Translations under genes and position numbers: made by a program
Assembly: GCF_030409905.1 (NCBI RefSeq)
Contig: NZ_JAUFQT010000001.1
Span: 2,459,001-2,523,000 of the forward strand
Origin: Echinicola jeungdonensis
GTDB taxonomy: Bacteria > Bacteroidota > Bacteroidia > Cytophagales > Cyclobacteriaceae
Direction of reading: 5' to 3'
DNA: 64,000 nt
Shown here: positions 56,422 to 64,000 of the stretch, piece by piece
Layout: each line of letters starts with the position of its first letter
Numbering within the stretch: the first letter of the stretch is position 1
Notes under the pieces: model-generated
Told to the model about the DNA's origin: nothing
What the model saw: only the letters and a program-made list of their open reading frames with translations
Databases searched by the model: none

Positions 56422-57258
56422 TTAAATTAAAACCTTGGTAAATAGGTATTGACACTGGCTAACCACTTGAGTGGTTAGCTTTTTTTTGTGTTGTTTGATC
56501 TTGTCGAGAAGCTGAAGGTATTTTTTATCCGGAATTTCTTCATTTTGGGCAAGGTAAAAAATCAAATGTTGCAGGAAAAGGTGATTTTGGTACCAGCTAT
56601 ACAAAAGATGGCTAAGAATATTCATCTTTTGATGGATTTCATGGGTAAAAGTGGAATTTAGACCCGTTACCATTCGTAAGTTTTCCAGGGTTATAATAAC
56701 CTGAAGGCCCTCATAAATGTCTTTGATTTCTTTGGGGCCCAGCTCCTTTTGGCTGTCGTATTTAAAAAAGTCCAATTCCTCATTGATAATCTGGGTAGTT
56801 GAGGTATTGATCATCAAGGGCTTTAATCCAATGCTGTGGTCATAAGCTTCTTTGTATAATTCGTCCCAAATTTCCAAAGGTGTACTTATGATCAAATCAT
56901 AAGTGGAAATATAAAGCTTGTTTTTTTCTTTGTTTAAAAATTGCTCATATGAGCCATAAATAGCCCTTTTTTTTCCGGAGGCATCCAATAAGGCTTTCTG
57001 GGTCAATTTGATATGCAATACCATTTTCAGGCATTTGAAAATGGGTTTGAAGGGGTTGAACAGTTGAAACTTTAATTTCTTTTCATCAAAATGAATTCTG
57101 CTCAGCAAGTCGGTATAGATTTCCAGGTATATCAGCCTTTCTTCCAGGTCTATGGCCTTTTTGGATTTAAATTGTTTGCTTAGTGTGTCAAAATCCTTTT
57201 TGGCCAGGTGATATTGCTGATCAAAGAACTGGAAAATAGGAGATATTTGGTGGTTCAT
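56422..57258 (-). CDS. Helical protein of unknown function
   Basis: A 278-residue, basic, largely alpha-helical protein with no signal peptide or membrane segment. The spacing of helices and segments such as LENLRMVTGLNSTF followed by ILSHLLYSWYQNHLFLQHL recalls the CHAD fold, but the conserved basic pattern is not clear, so this is a weak suggestion. It lies 7 bases downstream of the Smr-domain gene. Its last 25 codons contain the plus-strand terminator of the converging gene. Confidence 0.7.
   Translation of the reverse strand: MNHQISPIFQFFDQQYHLAKKDFDTLSKQFKSKKAIDLEERLIYLEIYTDLLSRIHFDEKKLKFQLFNPFKPIFKCLKMVLHIKLTQKALLDASGKKRAIYGSYEQFLNKEKNKLYISTYDLIISTPLEIWDELYKEAYDHSIGLKPLMINTSTTQIINEELDFFKYDSQKELGPKEIKDIYEGLQVIITLENLRMVTGLNSTFTHEIHQKMNILSHLLYSWYQNHLFLQHLIFYLAQNEEIPDKKYLQLLDKIKQHKKKLTTQVVSQCQYLFTKVLI
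56458..56487 (+). terminator. Terminator of the cystathionine gamma-synthase/lyase gene, inside the opposing coding region
   Basis: Perfect 10-bp inverted repeat GCTAACCACT (56458-56467) / AGTGGTTAGC (56470-56479) followed by eight T. On the minus strand the same bases encode LTTQVVS of the unknown helical protein. Confidence 0.85.
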
Positions 57259-57265
57259 AGGGAGG

Positions 57266-58222
57266 TTAGTTTATTCTTATCAGGGTGGCACCATATCCAA
57301 ACCGGCTCTTTTGGGTGTCTTGAAAATACTTAATATTTTCCAATTGGCTGAGATATTTATGGATTTCTTTTTTCAATACACCATTGCCAATCCCATGAAT
57401 AAATGTTATTTCATCCATGCCAGATGCTATAGCATAATTGAGGTTGCGCTCAAAATTCTCCATTTGGACCCTTAACATTTCGCTGTTGCTGAGGGATTTA
57501 TAATCATCCCTTAACTTTTCTATGTGGAGATCAATTTCCTTATCCGGCCTTTTGAATTGTTGGGAGGGAGATGGGTTTTCTTTTTCCTGGCCCAGCTCTT
57601 TGTTCAATTCCTGGACATTTAGCTCTTTAGACTGCTCTTCAACTGGAATCAAATATCCATCTTTCCCAGTGATGGGTGCTTTGCTTTTGCTTTTAAAGAA
57701 AGATGATGCCTTAAGTTTTATTTTCTTCTCAAAGGGAGGGATGGTTTTTTCCAGCTTATGATTCACCGGTATAAATTGTAACAAAAGATACGGCCATTTT
57801 TCAAACTGGCCTATGATTTTTTCATCCAGTTTCTTAGAAGTTTTCGCATCAAGTCTTCCTGCAGATAGGGTACGGGAATTTTCCCCATGGACTTCAGAAG
57901 CAGAAAATACAAAATCCTGGTTTTTATTATTGATCAGGTGAACGCTGAGGTCCCTGTCATTGATGGGGACATAACTGAGAAAAATACCTTCCTGGGATTT
58001 ATGTGGTTGTGAAGGGGTCGGTGAGCTTGTTTTTACTTCCGCTGGTTTTTTATTCCCAAAATGTTCCTTTTCAGCTTTACTGATTACCACCACTTCATTT
58101 TTCATTGCAGGAATGTGGAAGCCATCTTCAATTTCGATTTCAATCCTTCCCTTATCCGAAATTTTTGTGATAATGCCTTCTTCCTGGCTGTGCAATAGCC
58201 TTACTTTGTCTCCGATATTCAT
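57266..58222 (-). CDS. DUF2027/Smr domain protein
   Basis: A 318-residue protein. The N-terminal 50 residues are an SH3-like domain (MNIGDKVRLLHSQEEGIITKI), followed by a DUF2027-type central domain, a low-complexity linker rich in Lys, Glu and Ser (about 190-230), and a C-terminal Smr domain with DLHIEKL and the HGIGNGVLKKEI loop. Smr domains, as in MutS2, often act as nucleases. The start overlaps the photolyase stop by 4 bases, so translation is probably coupled. Confidence 0.85.
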   Translation of the reverse strand: MNIGDKVRLLHSQEEGIITKISDKGRIEIEIEDGFHIPAMKNEVVVISKAEKEHFGNKKPAEVKTSSPTPSQPHKSQEGIFLSYVPINDRDLSVHLINNKNQDFVFSASEVHGENSRTLSAGRLDAKTSKKLDEKIIGQFEKWPYLLLQFIPVNHKLEKTIPPFEKKIKLKASSFFKSKSKAPITGKDGYLIPVEEQSKELNVQELNKELGQEKENPSPSQQFKRPDKEIDLHIEKLRDDYKSLSNSEMLRVQMENFERNLNYAIASGMDEITFIHGIGNGVLKKEIHKYLSQLENIKYFQDTQKSRFGYGATLIRIN

Positions 58223-58986
58223 TGTTTTAATGCAGATTTATATGTTTTGAGTGCCCTTTCCCGGGCCATTTTATGATTGACCATGGGTGGTGGGTATTGA
58301 TCGGTTCCCCACTCCTTTACCCATTTTTTGATGTACTTGTTGTCTTTGTCAAATTTTTGGGTTTGGGATTCAGGATTAAATATTCTAAAATAGGGTTGAG
58401 CATCTGTTCCTGTTCCTGCAACCCATTGCCAATTGCCATTGTTGGAGGCCAACTCGTAATCAAGTAATTTTTTTGCAAAATACGCTTCTCCCCAACGCCA
58501 GTCAATTAAAAGGTGTTTGGTAAGAAAACTTGCCGTGATCATCCGGACCCTGTTATGCATATTTCCGGTCTGGTTGAGTTCCCGCATCCCTGCATCTACG
58601 ATTGGAAATCCGGTTTTTCCATCGCACCATTTTTGAAATTCCTCGAGGTCATTTCTCCATGGAATCCTGTCGTATTGGGACTTAAAAGCATGATTAACCA
58701 CTTTTGGATTGTGGTACAGGATCATCATGAAAAACTCCCGCCAGATCAACTCTCCTAAAAAGGTTTCATTAAGATTTTGGGCTTCCTGGGCCAATTTCCG
58801 AACACTAATGGTTCCAAACCTCAAGTGAATACCCAAATGGCTTGTGGCATCCAGTTCGGGGAAGTCCCGCAATTGGTCATATTTTTTGATTGAGGATTTA
58901 TCTATTTCAAGAGGAGGGAAGTGAATGTCTGATTCCTTAAACCCAATATCCTTTAGGGAAGGAAGTGGAAAAGGCTTTTTTTCCAT
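58219..58986 (-). CDS. Deoxyribodipyrimidine photolyase, C-terminal part (frameshifted)
   Basis: FAD-binding half of a cryptochrome/photolyase family protein. It carries the catalytic-domain motifs LGELIWREFF, TGFPIVDAGMRELN, HNRVRMITASFL and WQWVAGTGTDAQPYFRIFNP. The frame starts near the frameshift, and the Met at 58986 is probably not a natural start. Joined to the N-terminal part it makes a photolyase of about 430 residues, normal for the class I family. Confidence 0.88.
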   Translation of the reverse strand: MEKKPFPLPSLKDIGFKESDIHFPPLEIDKSSIKKYDQLRDFPELDATSHLGIHLRFGTISVRKLAQEAQNLNETFLGELIWREFFMMILYHNPKVVNHAFKSQYDRIPWRNDLEEFQKWCDGKTGFPIVDAGMRELNQTGNMHNRVRMITASFLTKHLLIDWRWGEAYFAKKLLDYELASNNGNWQWVAGTGTDAQPYFRIFNPESQTQKFDKDNKYIKKWVKEWGTDQYPPPMVNHKMARERALKTYKSALKQ

Positions 58987-59519
58987 AAATGATTAAAGTT
59001 GGCTTTATAGGATGGGATATTGGCTTGATTAAATTTTTTCATCCAGGCTTTGCGGTAGGGGGTATAAACCTTGTAAAATGAGCCCTCTCCTGTTGTGATT
59101 TCATTTTTTTCAAAGAGGACTTGATCCTTAAATTCCAAAAATGGAATTTCTTTGTTTTGAAGATATTTTTCTACTTCTTGGTCTCGCTGGATGGCATAGG
59201 GTTCATAATCCCGGTTTGTGTACACTGCCTGTATGGAATAAACTTTTACCAGTTCTTTAAAAATATCCATCGGTTTCCCGAGCTTAACTAAAATGGTTGC
59301 TCCCAATTCCTGCAATTCCTGATGTAGACGGGAAATTTGTTGATGGATAAAATGAACTCTAGCATCTTTTTTATCCTCCAAGTCCTCAAGGATATCTTGA
59401 TCGAAAATAAAAAGCGGAAGGACATTTTTTTCATTTTGACAGGCATAATAAAGCCCTGTATTGTCTTCCAGTCTCAAATCTCTTCTAAACCAAAAAATGG
59501 TAATGTTTTCCATGGTCAT
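58953..59519 (-). CDS. Deoxyribodipyrimidine photolyase, N-terminal part (frameshifted)
   Basis: Antenna-binding Rossmann domain of the same photolyase. It begins with FWFRRDLRLEDN and contains LPLFIFDQDIL and VYTNRDYEPYA. The frame stops at 58953 after reading through an A7 run (58976-58982 on the plus strand as T7); one extra A restores a continuous protein (KKKPFPLPSLK). Starts at 59519 (MTMENITIF) or 59513 fit; a third Met at 59531 is also in frame. Downstream of TamB on the same strand. Confidence 0.87.
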   Translation of the reverse strand: MTMENITIFWFRRDLRLEDNTGLYYACQNEKNVLPLFIFDQDILEDLEDKKDARVHFIHQQISRLHQELQELGATILVKLGKPMDIFKELVKVYSIQAVYTNRDYEPYAIQRDQEVEKYLQNKEIPFLEFKDQVLFEKNEITTGEGSFYKVYTPYRKAWMKKFNQANIPSYKANFNHLWKKSLFHFLP

Positions 59520-59569
59520 TTCTTTTAACATGTAAAGTCAATAAGGTGAAAAAATGTTTGAAAGCCCTT

Positions 59570-62500
59570 TTAATTTTCTGGAGTGGAGGGCATTTCAAGA
59601 ATGTTAATTTCGGTATTATCGGATTTAGGCCCAGAAGGGGTAATTAACCTTTCTTCGGACTGTTCTTCCGTTTTATATCGAAGGAAATCGTCTGAATCAT
59701 TGATTAGCATTTTTTCCTTTCTTTTCTTCCTTAAGTTTTGAAATAATTCCTTGAAGGAGCTGAAAAGTAAGGTTTGGGAAAGGGATACCCCATAAGTATT
59801 GACCCTGTCAGCGATGTTTAGTGATGTGAAAATGTTGAAATTATTCCTATTGTAAATTCGGATCCTGTATCTGCCATCATCAGTAAGAAGGTATTCGGCT
59901 TGCCAATCCCCGGCAATACTTCCCAGGTCTGCATTGCCCTGGGGGTCGGTAAAGGTTCCATCCCTGGTAACCCTCAATCTTCCATCTAAAAAGGTGTAAG
60001 CAACCCGGAGTTGAAAAGATTCAAGGGCAGTTTCATCCAGGGAGGCAAGGTCAAAGTCAATCTCCAGGTTTTGGTCCACTTGGGAAATAAGAGCATTTAA
60101 CTGGGAAGAAACCAATTGGCTAAGGTTCGAAAATCCTATTCCTGCACTGTTGAACTGCCCTTCGGGAGAGAACCTCCTCATCATGATCAATGAAAATACC
60201 TGCCTGTTTTTTTCCTGTTCATCATTGGCGATCCGGTTTTTAAATGCTGAAATGGTAGTTTGGGCTTCCCCTTCAGGAAATTCCGAAAAGTCAAAATCAA
60301 AGTTAATATCTGGGGACATCAGTTGACCTTGCAAGTCCATGATTACTTTAACAGGATACCTTCTGTGTAATTGCGTGTTTTCAAATTCCGGACTGGGCTC
60401 TGAGGAGTTTTGAAGGCTGCTCAGGGAAACATTTTCCTCATAAGTGGCTTTAATATTCATAATTCCCTCATAAGGGTTGCCAAACCAGGAAATTCTACCG
60501 CCAGGAAGGATTTCAAATTGCTTATTGATTACGTTGTACAGTGAGAAGTTATACTGGGCATCCACAATTTCATAATCCCCTCGCATGGAAAATGCCCCTT
60601 GTGTATCAATGTTCAAGTTCAAAATTCCGCGGCCCCGTCCTTGGATATTCTCCCCTGTCCTTGGGTCAATTTGTATTTCTGCAAAAGCGTCAGGGGTCAC
60701 ATCCAGGGTGAAATTCATCCTTACATTTTTGATGGCCAATTTTTCAACGGTTTCCTCAATGGAGATGGTTTTTGTGGTATCCCTTACATTGATGATGTTG
60801 ATGAATTCCTCCTGAGCTTGCCCCTCTGTGGAGCCAATAGGGATATAAATTTTGGTGTTGGGCTCAGTGGTGGCATTGGCGTTGATGTCCAGGTTGGAAG
60901 CCGCACCCAAAATATCCAAGGTTCCGGAAGCATATGCCGTTCCGTAAAAGAGTTCATTGTCTTTTATATTAGTGTTCAATACCTGGAAATTGTCCAGGTC
61001 AGAAGAGATATCCAGAATAAAATCCTTAAAACCGTCATGAGCGATCCCCCCTCTTAGCTGTGCACGGTTGCCTTGAACATCAGTAACATTTAACCCACGA
61101 AAGCTTATTTCATTAGGACTGAAATTAATTTTGCCATCAACGGTATAGAGGGTGTTCAGGTAATTTATCCGGACTCTTCCCCCCGTTAGGTTTCCGGCTC
61201 CATTGATTTCAGGTCTTCCCAATGATCCCCCTACATTGATTTTACCTGAAACCGTTCCTCCAAATTCCGTTAGATAGTCGGATAAAAATGGCTCCATTAC
61301 AGATAAATTGGCTTCCTCAAAATTACCCTCCAGGTTCAGTTCTTCCTTTTGGGTTCCCAGATATCCATTGATTTCAATGACTTTTTTATCTCCCCTGAAG
61401 TTGGTCAATTGAAGGTTGATTCTTTCATTTTCAAAATAGGTAGCCGCATAGATATCCCCGACCAAGAAATTGTTGATATGAAAATCCCTGATTTCCAGGG
61501 AGCCATTGCTTTCGGTTTTTTCATAAAGATTATTAAATGCCAGGGTGCCATTTGCTATTCCTTCATACTCCTTCACATCAAAAGTGTTGAGGAAATCCAA
61601 ATTGACATCATTGATTTCCATGCTGAGGATGTCTTCTGGATTTGGACTTATCCGGCCATTGAGGGCCAAGAATTGATCCCGGTTGGAGAGCTTAAGGTTG
61701 TCCACATCAATCTGGCCCTTTGAAATCATAATGGAATTTTCAGGAGAAAATTTCCAGATATGATCCAGTATTTTAATGTCAGAAGGCTCAAATACAATAG
61801 AGGTATAGTCATTAAAGATCTCTATTTCACTTTCAATCCTAGCGTAGCTGTTGGTCTTTAATTGGTCAATTCCAATACTAAAATCTATCGCAGATTCATC
61901 CCATATAGCTTCCATGCTGAGGTTGTGGAAATTGATCCCAGAGGAAAGCTGTTGGCGTTTTGAATTAATATAAAAGGCAGCAAGTACTTCTTTTGAATTC
62001 CTGATTTTTGCTGTGTTGAAGTCAAGGTCATTTTCCAAAAAATAGTGCCCGTTATAAACAATGGTGTCCATCCCGGTGTAAAAATTAAAAATGGTGTTTT
62101 CCTGGGTCTGGTAAAAAGCACCTTCTACTTGGGTGTTTTTGGAAACATAAACTGAGGGAGCAAAGAGGTTGATAATCGGGTTAATGTCGTTGAGCCGCAT
62201 ATTGATATCTATGCTGTAATCCCCAAGAGGGGCTTCCTGAGTTTTTTCCTCCTTTAATTCAGCATTCGTGATAATGGCATAATACTCTTTCCATAATTCT
62301 TGAATATCCTTGGATATTTCTTTTGTTTTGAATTTTCCGGTGATGCTGGCAACCAAAAGGTCTGAATTGAGAGAAATCAATCTGGTATCCTTGGTAAAGA
62401 TGGATTGGAAGAAAAAATTGTCTACGGTCAAACTCCTGCCCTCATAACTGACCAAAAGGTCCCTAAATCTAGCGATCCCTTCAATTTCATCGATATGGGT

Positions 62501-64000
62501 GCCTTTGGTGTCCAGTTCTACGCCACCACTGACAAAAGTTTCCTTCTCTGTAAGATTAAGGGGCTTTAGGAAGGCGGTATCCAATTGGGCTGTCAAACGG
62601 GCAGAGTCCTTTCCATCCCTGAGGTCAAGGATTCCGTTGAGGTTGATTTTTAAATTGGGGTCACTGACGGAAAGTTGGCCTTTAAATAGGTCTTTCCCAT
62701 AAGTGGCATTCGTTTGGATTCCGGAATAATTATAATTGTTGATCCCGATTTTTTTTACATTGGCATCAAGTTCCAAAAGTGCGGACTGGGAGGAGGCCCC
62801 TGTTCCCTTGATATTGCCTTCCAGACTCACTTTTTGGAAAGTTTCAGGATCTTCCATCAAAACTCCAAGGTCAAGGTCCTTCAGCGTCAACCGGCCATTG
62901 TATTTGGGTTGATTTTTTGTGTTTTGGTAATTGAGTTTTCCAATAATATGTCCGATGCGGGTTCTGAAATCCCCATTCGCAGTGAAATGGTTGAGGTATC
63001 CGGTAAAGTCGCTGTCAAACCGGATGTCTTTAAACTTATTTATTTCTTTTTTCCCAGCTTTATCCAGATATGGAGCAAGGTCTTTGCTGGTCAGGCTTGA
63101 ATTTACCAGGGAAAGTTGAAAATAGGTGCTGTCCAACTTAGGAAGTCCTTCAATATTAAATTTTCCAAAAAGGGCACTTCTTTCTCCAAACCGGACCAAT
63201 AATTCTTCCGAATAAAGGTCGCTGACTTTTCCGGTAATTTCCCCACTTAGGTATATCCTGTCATCAAAATCGGGGATGTTTTTAGTGAAAAACTTCAGGT
63301 CCTTGATATCCAGGACAGATTCGTCCAGCCTGGCCAAAATGTCCACCTGATTATTGAAGTCTCTCAGGGATTGGATGTTTTCGTAGCTAAATTTTAGGTA
63401 ATTTTTAATTTCTGTTTGGTTGGATTTAAAATAAAGGTCCTTGAATTCCATTGCCTTCGTGGAATATTTGAAATCAGCCCTGAGCTGTTGGAATCCTATT
63501 CCGGAATTGGATTCCAGACCTCGTAGGTACAGGATGTCAAAGCCAATGGTATCGGACTGGGTGAAAAAGTTTTCTGCTCCACCTATCAGGTTTCTAAATC
63601 TTAACCGGTTATAATCAAATCCCTCTTCTATGATCGGCCGGCTATAATTCAGTATATCCAATGAGGTTTCTTCAAAGGTGATCCGGTCAATGTTAAAGCG
63701 GGTGGATTTTTTCTTCTCTGATTTTTTTTTGATCCTTAAAATGGAATTAAGGTTAGCAATGAAAGTGGAAATATTTGGGAGTTCCCCTTCCTCATGGGTG
63801 ATGATTCTCAATTTACCGGATTTTAGGCGGATTTCATCTATTCCGGGATTTTCTCTTTCCAGTAAACCTTTGATAGAAAAATCAATATAAACTTCTTCCA
63901 AATTGGCCATCAAACTGTCCTGGTGGTCGTGGACTGTCAACCCGCTCAGGCTGATGGCATCCCACCAGCGGATGTTTACCTTTTGAATTTTTGTTTCAAA
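59570..64000 (-). CDS. Translocation and assembly module TamB (partial, start outside the window)
   Basis: Very long, beta-rich protein of the AsmA/TamB (DUF490) group, 1,476 residues visible, open to the right edge; the upstream codons still read as TamB (ISLSGLTVHDHQ). TamB-like proteins are inner-membrane anchored, span the periplasm and are thought to carry lipids to, or assemble, the outer membrane. Repeated beta segments such as LNGRISPNPEDILSMEI, ANGTLAFNNLYEK and GTVSGKINVGGSLGRPEINGA are typical. The conserved C-terminal DUF490 domain is present (GRISWFGNPYEGIMNIKATY, FDFSEFPEGEAQTTISAF). A charged tail follows. Confidence 0.9.
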   Translation of the reverse strand, partial: FETKIQKVNIRWWDAISLSGLTVHDHQDSLMANLEEVYIDFSIKGLLERENPGIDEIRLKSGKLRIITHEEGELPNISTFIANLNSILRIKKKSEKKKSTRFNIDRITFEETSLDILNYSRPIIEEGFDYNRLRFRNLIGGAENFFTQSDTIGFDILYLRGLESNSGIGFQQLRADFKYSTKAMEFKDLYFKSNQTEIKNYLKFSYENIQSLRDFNNQVDILARLDESVLDIKDLKFFTKNIPDFDDRIYLSGEITGKVSDLYSEELLVRFGERSALFGKFNIEGLPKLDSTYFQLSLVNSSLTSKDLAPYLDKAGKKEINKFKDIRFDSDFTGYLNHFTANGDFRTRIGHIIGKLNYQNTKNQPKYNGRLTLKDLDLGVLMEDPETFQKVSLEGNIKGTGASSQSALLELDANVKKIGINNYNYSGIQTNATYGKDLFKGQLSVSDPNLKINLNGILDLRDGKDSARLTAQLDTAFLKPLNLTEKETFVSGGVELDTKGTHIDEIEGIARFRDLLVSYEGRSLTVDNFFFQSIFTKDTRLISLNSDLLVASITGKFKTKEISKDIQELWKEYYAIITNAELKEEKTQEAPLGDYSIDINMRLNDINPIINLFAPSVYVSKNTQVEGAFYQTQENTIFNFYTGMDTIVYNGHYFLENDLDFNTAKIRNSKEVLAAFYINSKRQQLSSGINFHNLSMEAIWDESAIDFSIGIDQLKTNSYARIESEIEIFNDYTSIVFEPSDIKILDHIWKFSPENSIMISKGQIDVDNLKLSNRDQFLALNGRISPNPEDILSMEINDVNLDFLNTFDVKEYEGIANGTLAFNNLYEKTESNGSLEIRDFHINNFLVGDIYAATYFENERINLQLTNFRGDKKVIEINGYLGTQKEELNLEGNFEEANLSVMEPFLSDYLTEFGGTVSGKINVGGSLGRPEINGAGNLTGGRVRINYLNTLYTVDGKINFSPNEISFRGLNVTDVQGNRAQLRGGIAHDGFKDFILDISSDLDNFQVLNTNIKDNELFYGTAYASGTLDILGAASNLDINANATTEPNTKIYIPIGSTEGQAQEEFINIINVRDTTKTISIEETVEKLAIKNVRMNFTLDVTPDAFAEIQIDPRTGENIQGRGRGILNLNIDTQGAFSMRGDYEIVDAQYNFSLYNVINKQFEILPGGRISWFGNPYEGIMNIKATYEENVSLSSLQNSSEPSPEFENTQLHRRYPVKVIMDLQGQLMSPDINFDFDFSEFPEGEAQTTISAFKNRIANDEQEKNRQVFSLIMMRRFSPEGQFNSAGIGFSNLSQLVSSQLNALISQVDQNLEIDFDLASLDETALESFQLRVAYTFLDGRLRVTRDGTFTDPQGNADLGSIAGDWQAEYLLTDDGRYRIRIYNRNNFNIFTSLNIADRVNTYGVSLSQTLLFSSFKELFQNLRKKRKEKMLINDSDDFLRYKTEEQSEERLITPSGPKSDNTEINILEMPSTPEN

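Noticed and set aside
58219..59519. Photolyase halves as two separate genes
   Set aside because: Neither half is a complete family member; adding one A to the A7 run joins them into a normal-length protein.
1..64000. CRISPR arrays, tRNA or rRNA genes, IS elements, prophage or toxin-antitoxin modules
   Set aside because: I looked through the gaps and gene list and saw no direct-repeat arrays, cloverleaf sequences, transposase or integrase motifs.

Overview
The window is a gene-dense, mostly housekeeping stretch of a Bacteroidota chromosome, most likely order Cytophagales and probably near Cyclobacteriaceae. The signs are: -7 promoter boxes of the TAnnTTTG type; few Shine-Dalgarno sequences; type IX secretion proteins (a PorD/DUF4835 protein and a C-terminal sorting domain); a Na+-pumping NADH:quinone reductase operon; a DnaE fused to an N-terminal proofreading exonuclease; and the gene order bamD-rpoZ-coaBC-porD-recN. 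I see no rRNA, tRNA, IS element, prophage or CRISPR array. The genus call is inference.

Layout. 0-3.6 kb: adenine deaminase, then divergent cmk-ispH. 3.6-8.4 kb: nqrABCDE, closed by a terminator with no nqrF. 8.5-14 kb: DUF502 protein, trxA, and dnaE broken by a one-base frameshift at a G5 run. 14-20.8 kb: fused trehalose-6-phosphate synthase/phosphatase facing a GH15 glycosidase, then rsmG and an ECF sigma factor overlapped by a glycosyltransferase. 22-25.3 kb: tgt, an LptF/LptG permease and ispE. 25.6-35.8 kb: a complete branched-chain amino acid operon, ilvD-ilvB-ilvN-ilvC-leuC-leuD-(leuA family)-leuB, headed by a promoter, a 19-residue leader peptide rich in Ile/Val/Leu and a terminator/antiterminator. 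35.8-38.7 kb: Crp-type regulator, SDR, DHFR-like protein, fabI. 38.8-46.6 kb: recN, porD-like, coaBC, rpoZ, bamD, a T9SS-sorted protein and an OstA-like protein. 46.6-56.4 kb: tilS, a cNMP-binding protein, mdh, a 910-residue membrane-anchored propeller protein, an MscS channel, a TVP38 protein and a cystathionine gamma-synthase/lyase family enzyme. 56.4-64 kb (minus strand): TamB (runs off the right edge), a photolyase broken by a frameshift at an A7 run, an Smr-domain protein and an unknown helical protein.

How the genes work together. The ilv-leu block makes valine, isoleucine and leucine under apparent translation-coupled transcription attenuation. Several genes serve the envelope: LptF/G-like, OstA-like, BamD, TamB, PorD and MscS. 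The trehalose synthase/phosphatase and GH15 enzyme may make and break an osmoprotectant sugar.

The best lead is the ilv attenuator, which can be read base by base. Second-tier points are the dnaE frameshift (most likely a homopolymer error, but a slippery sequence), the nqr operon without nqrF, a Tgt lacking its zinc cysteines, a metB-family terminator encoded inside the converging gene, and possibly leaderless mRNAs. I found no unmistakably new multi-gene system.
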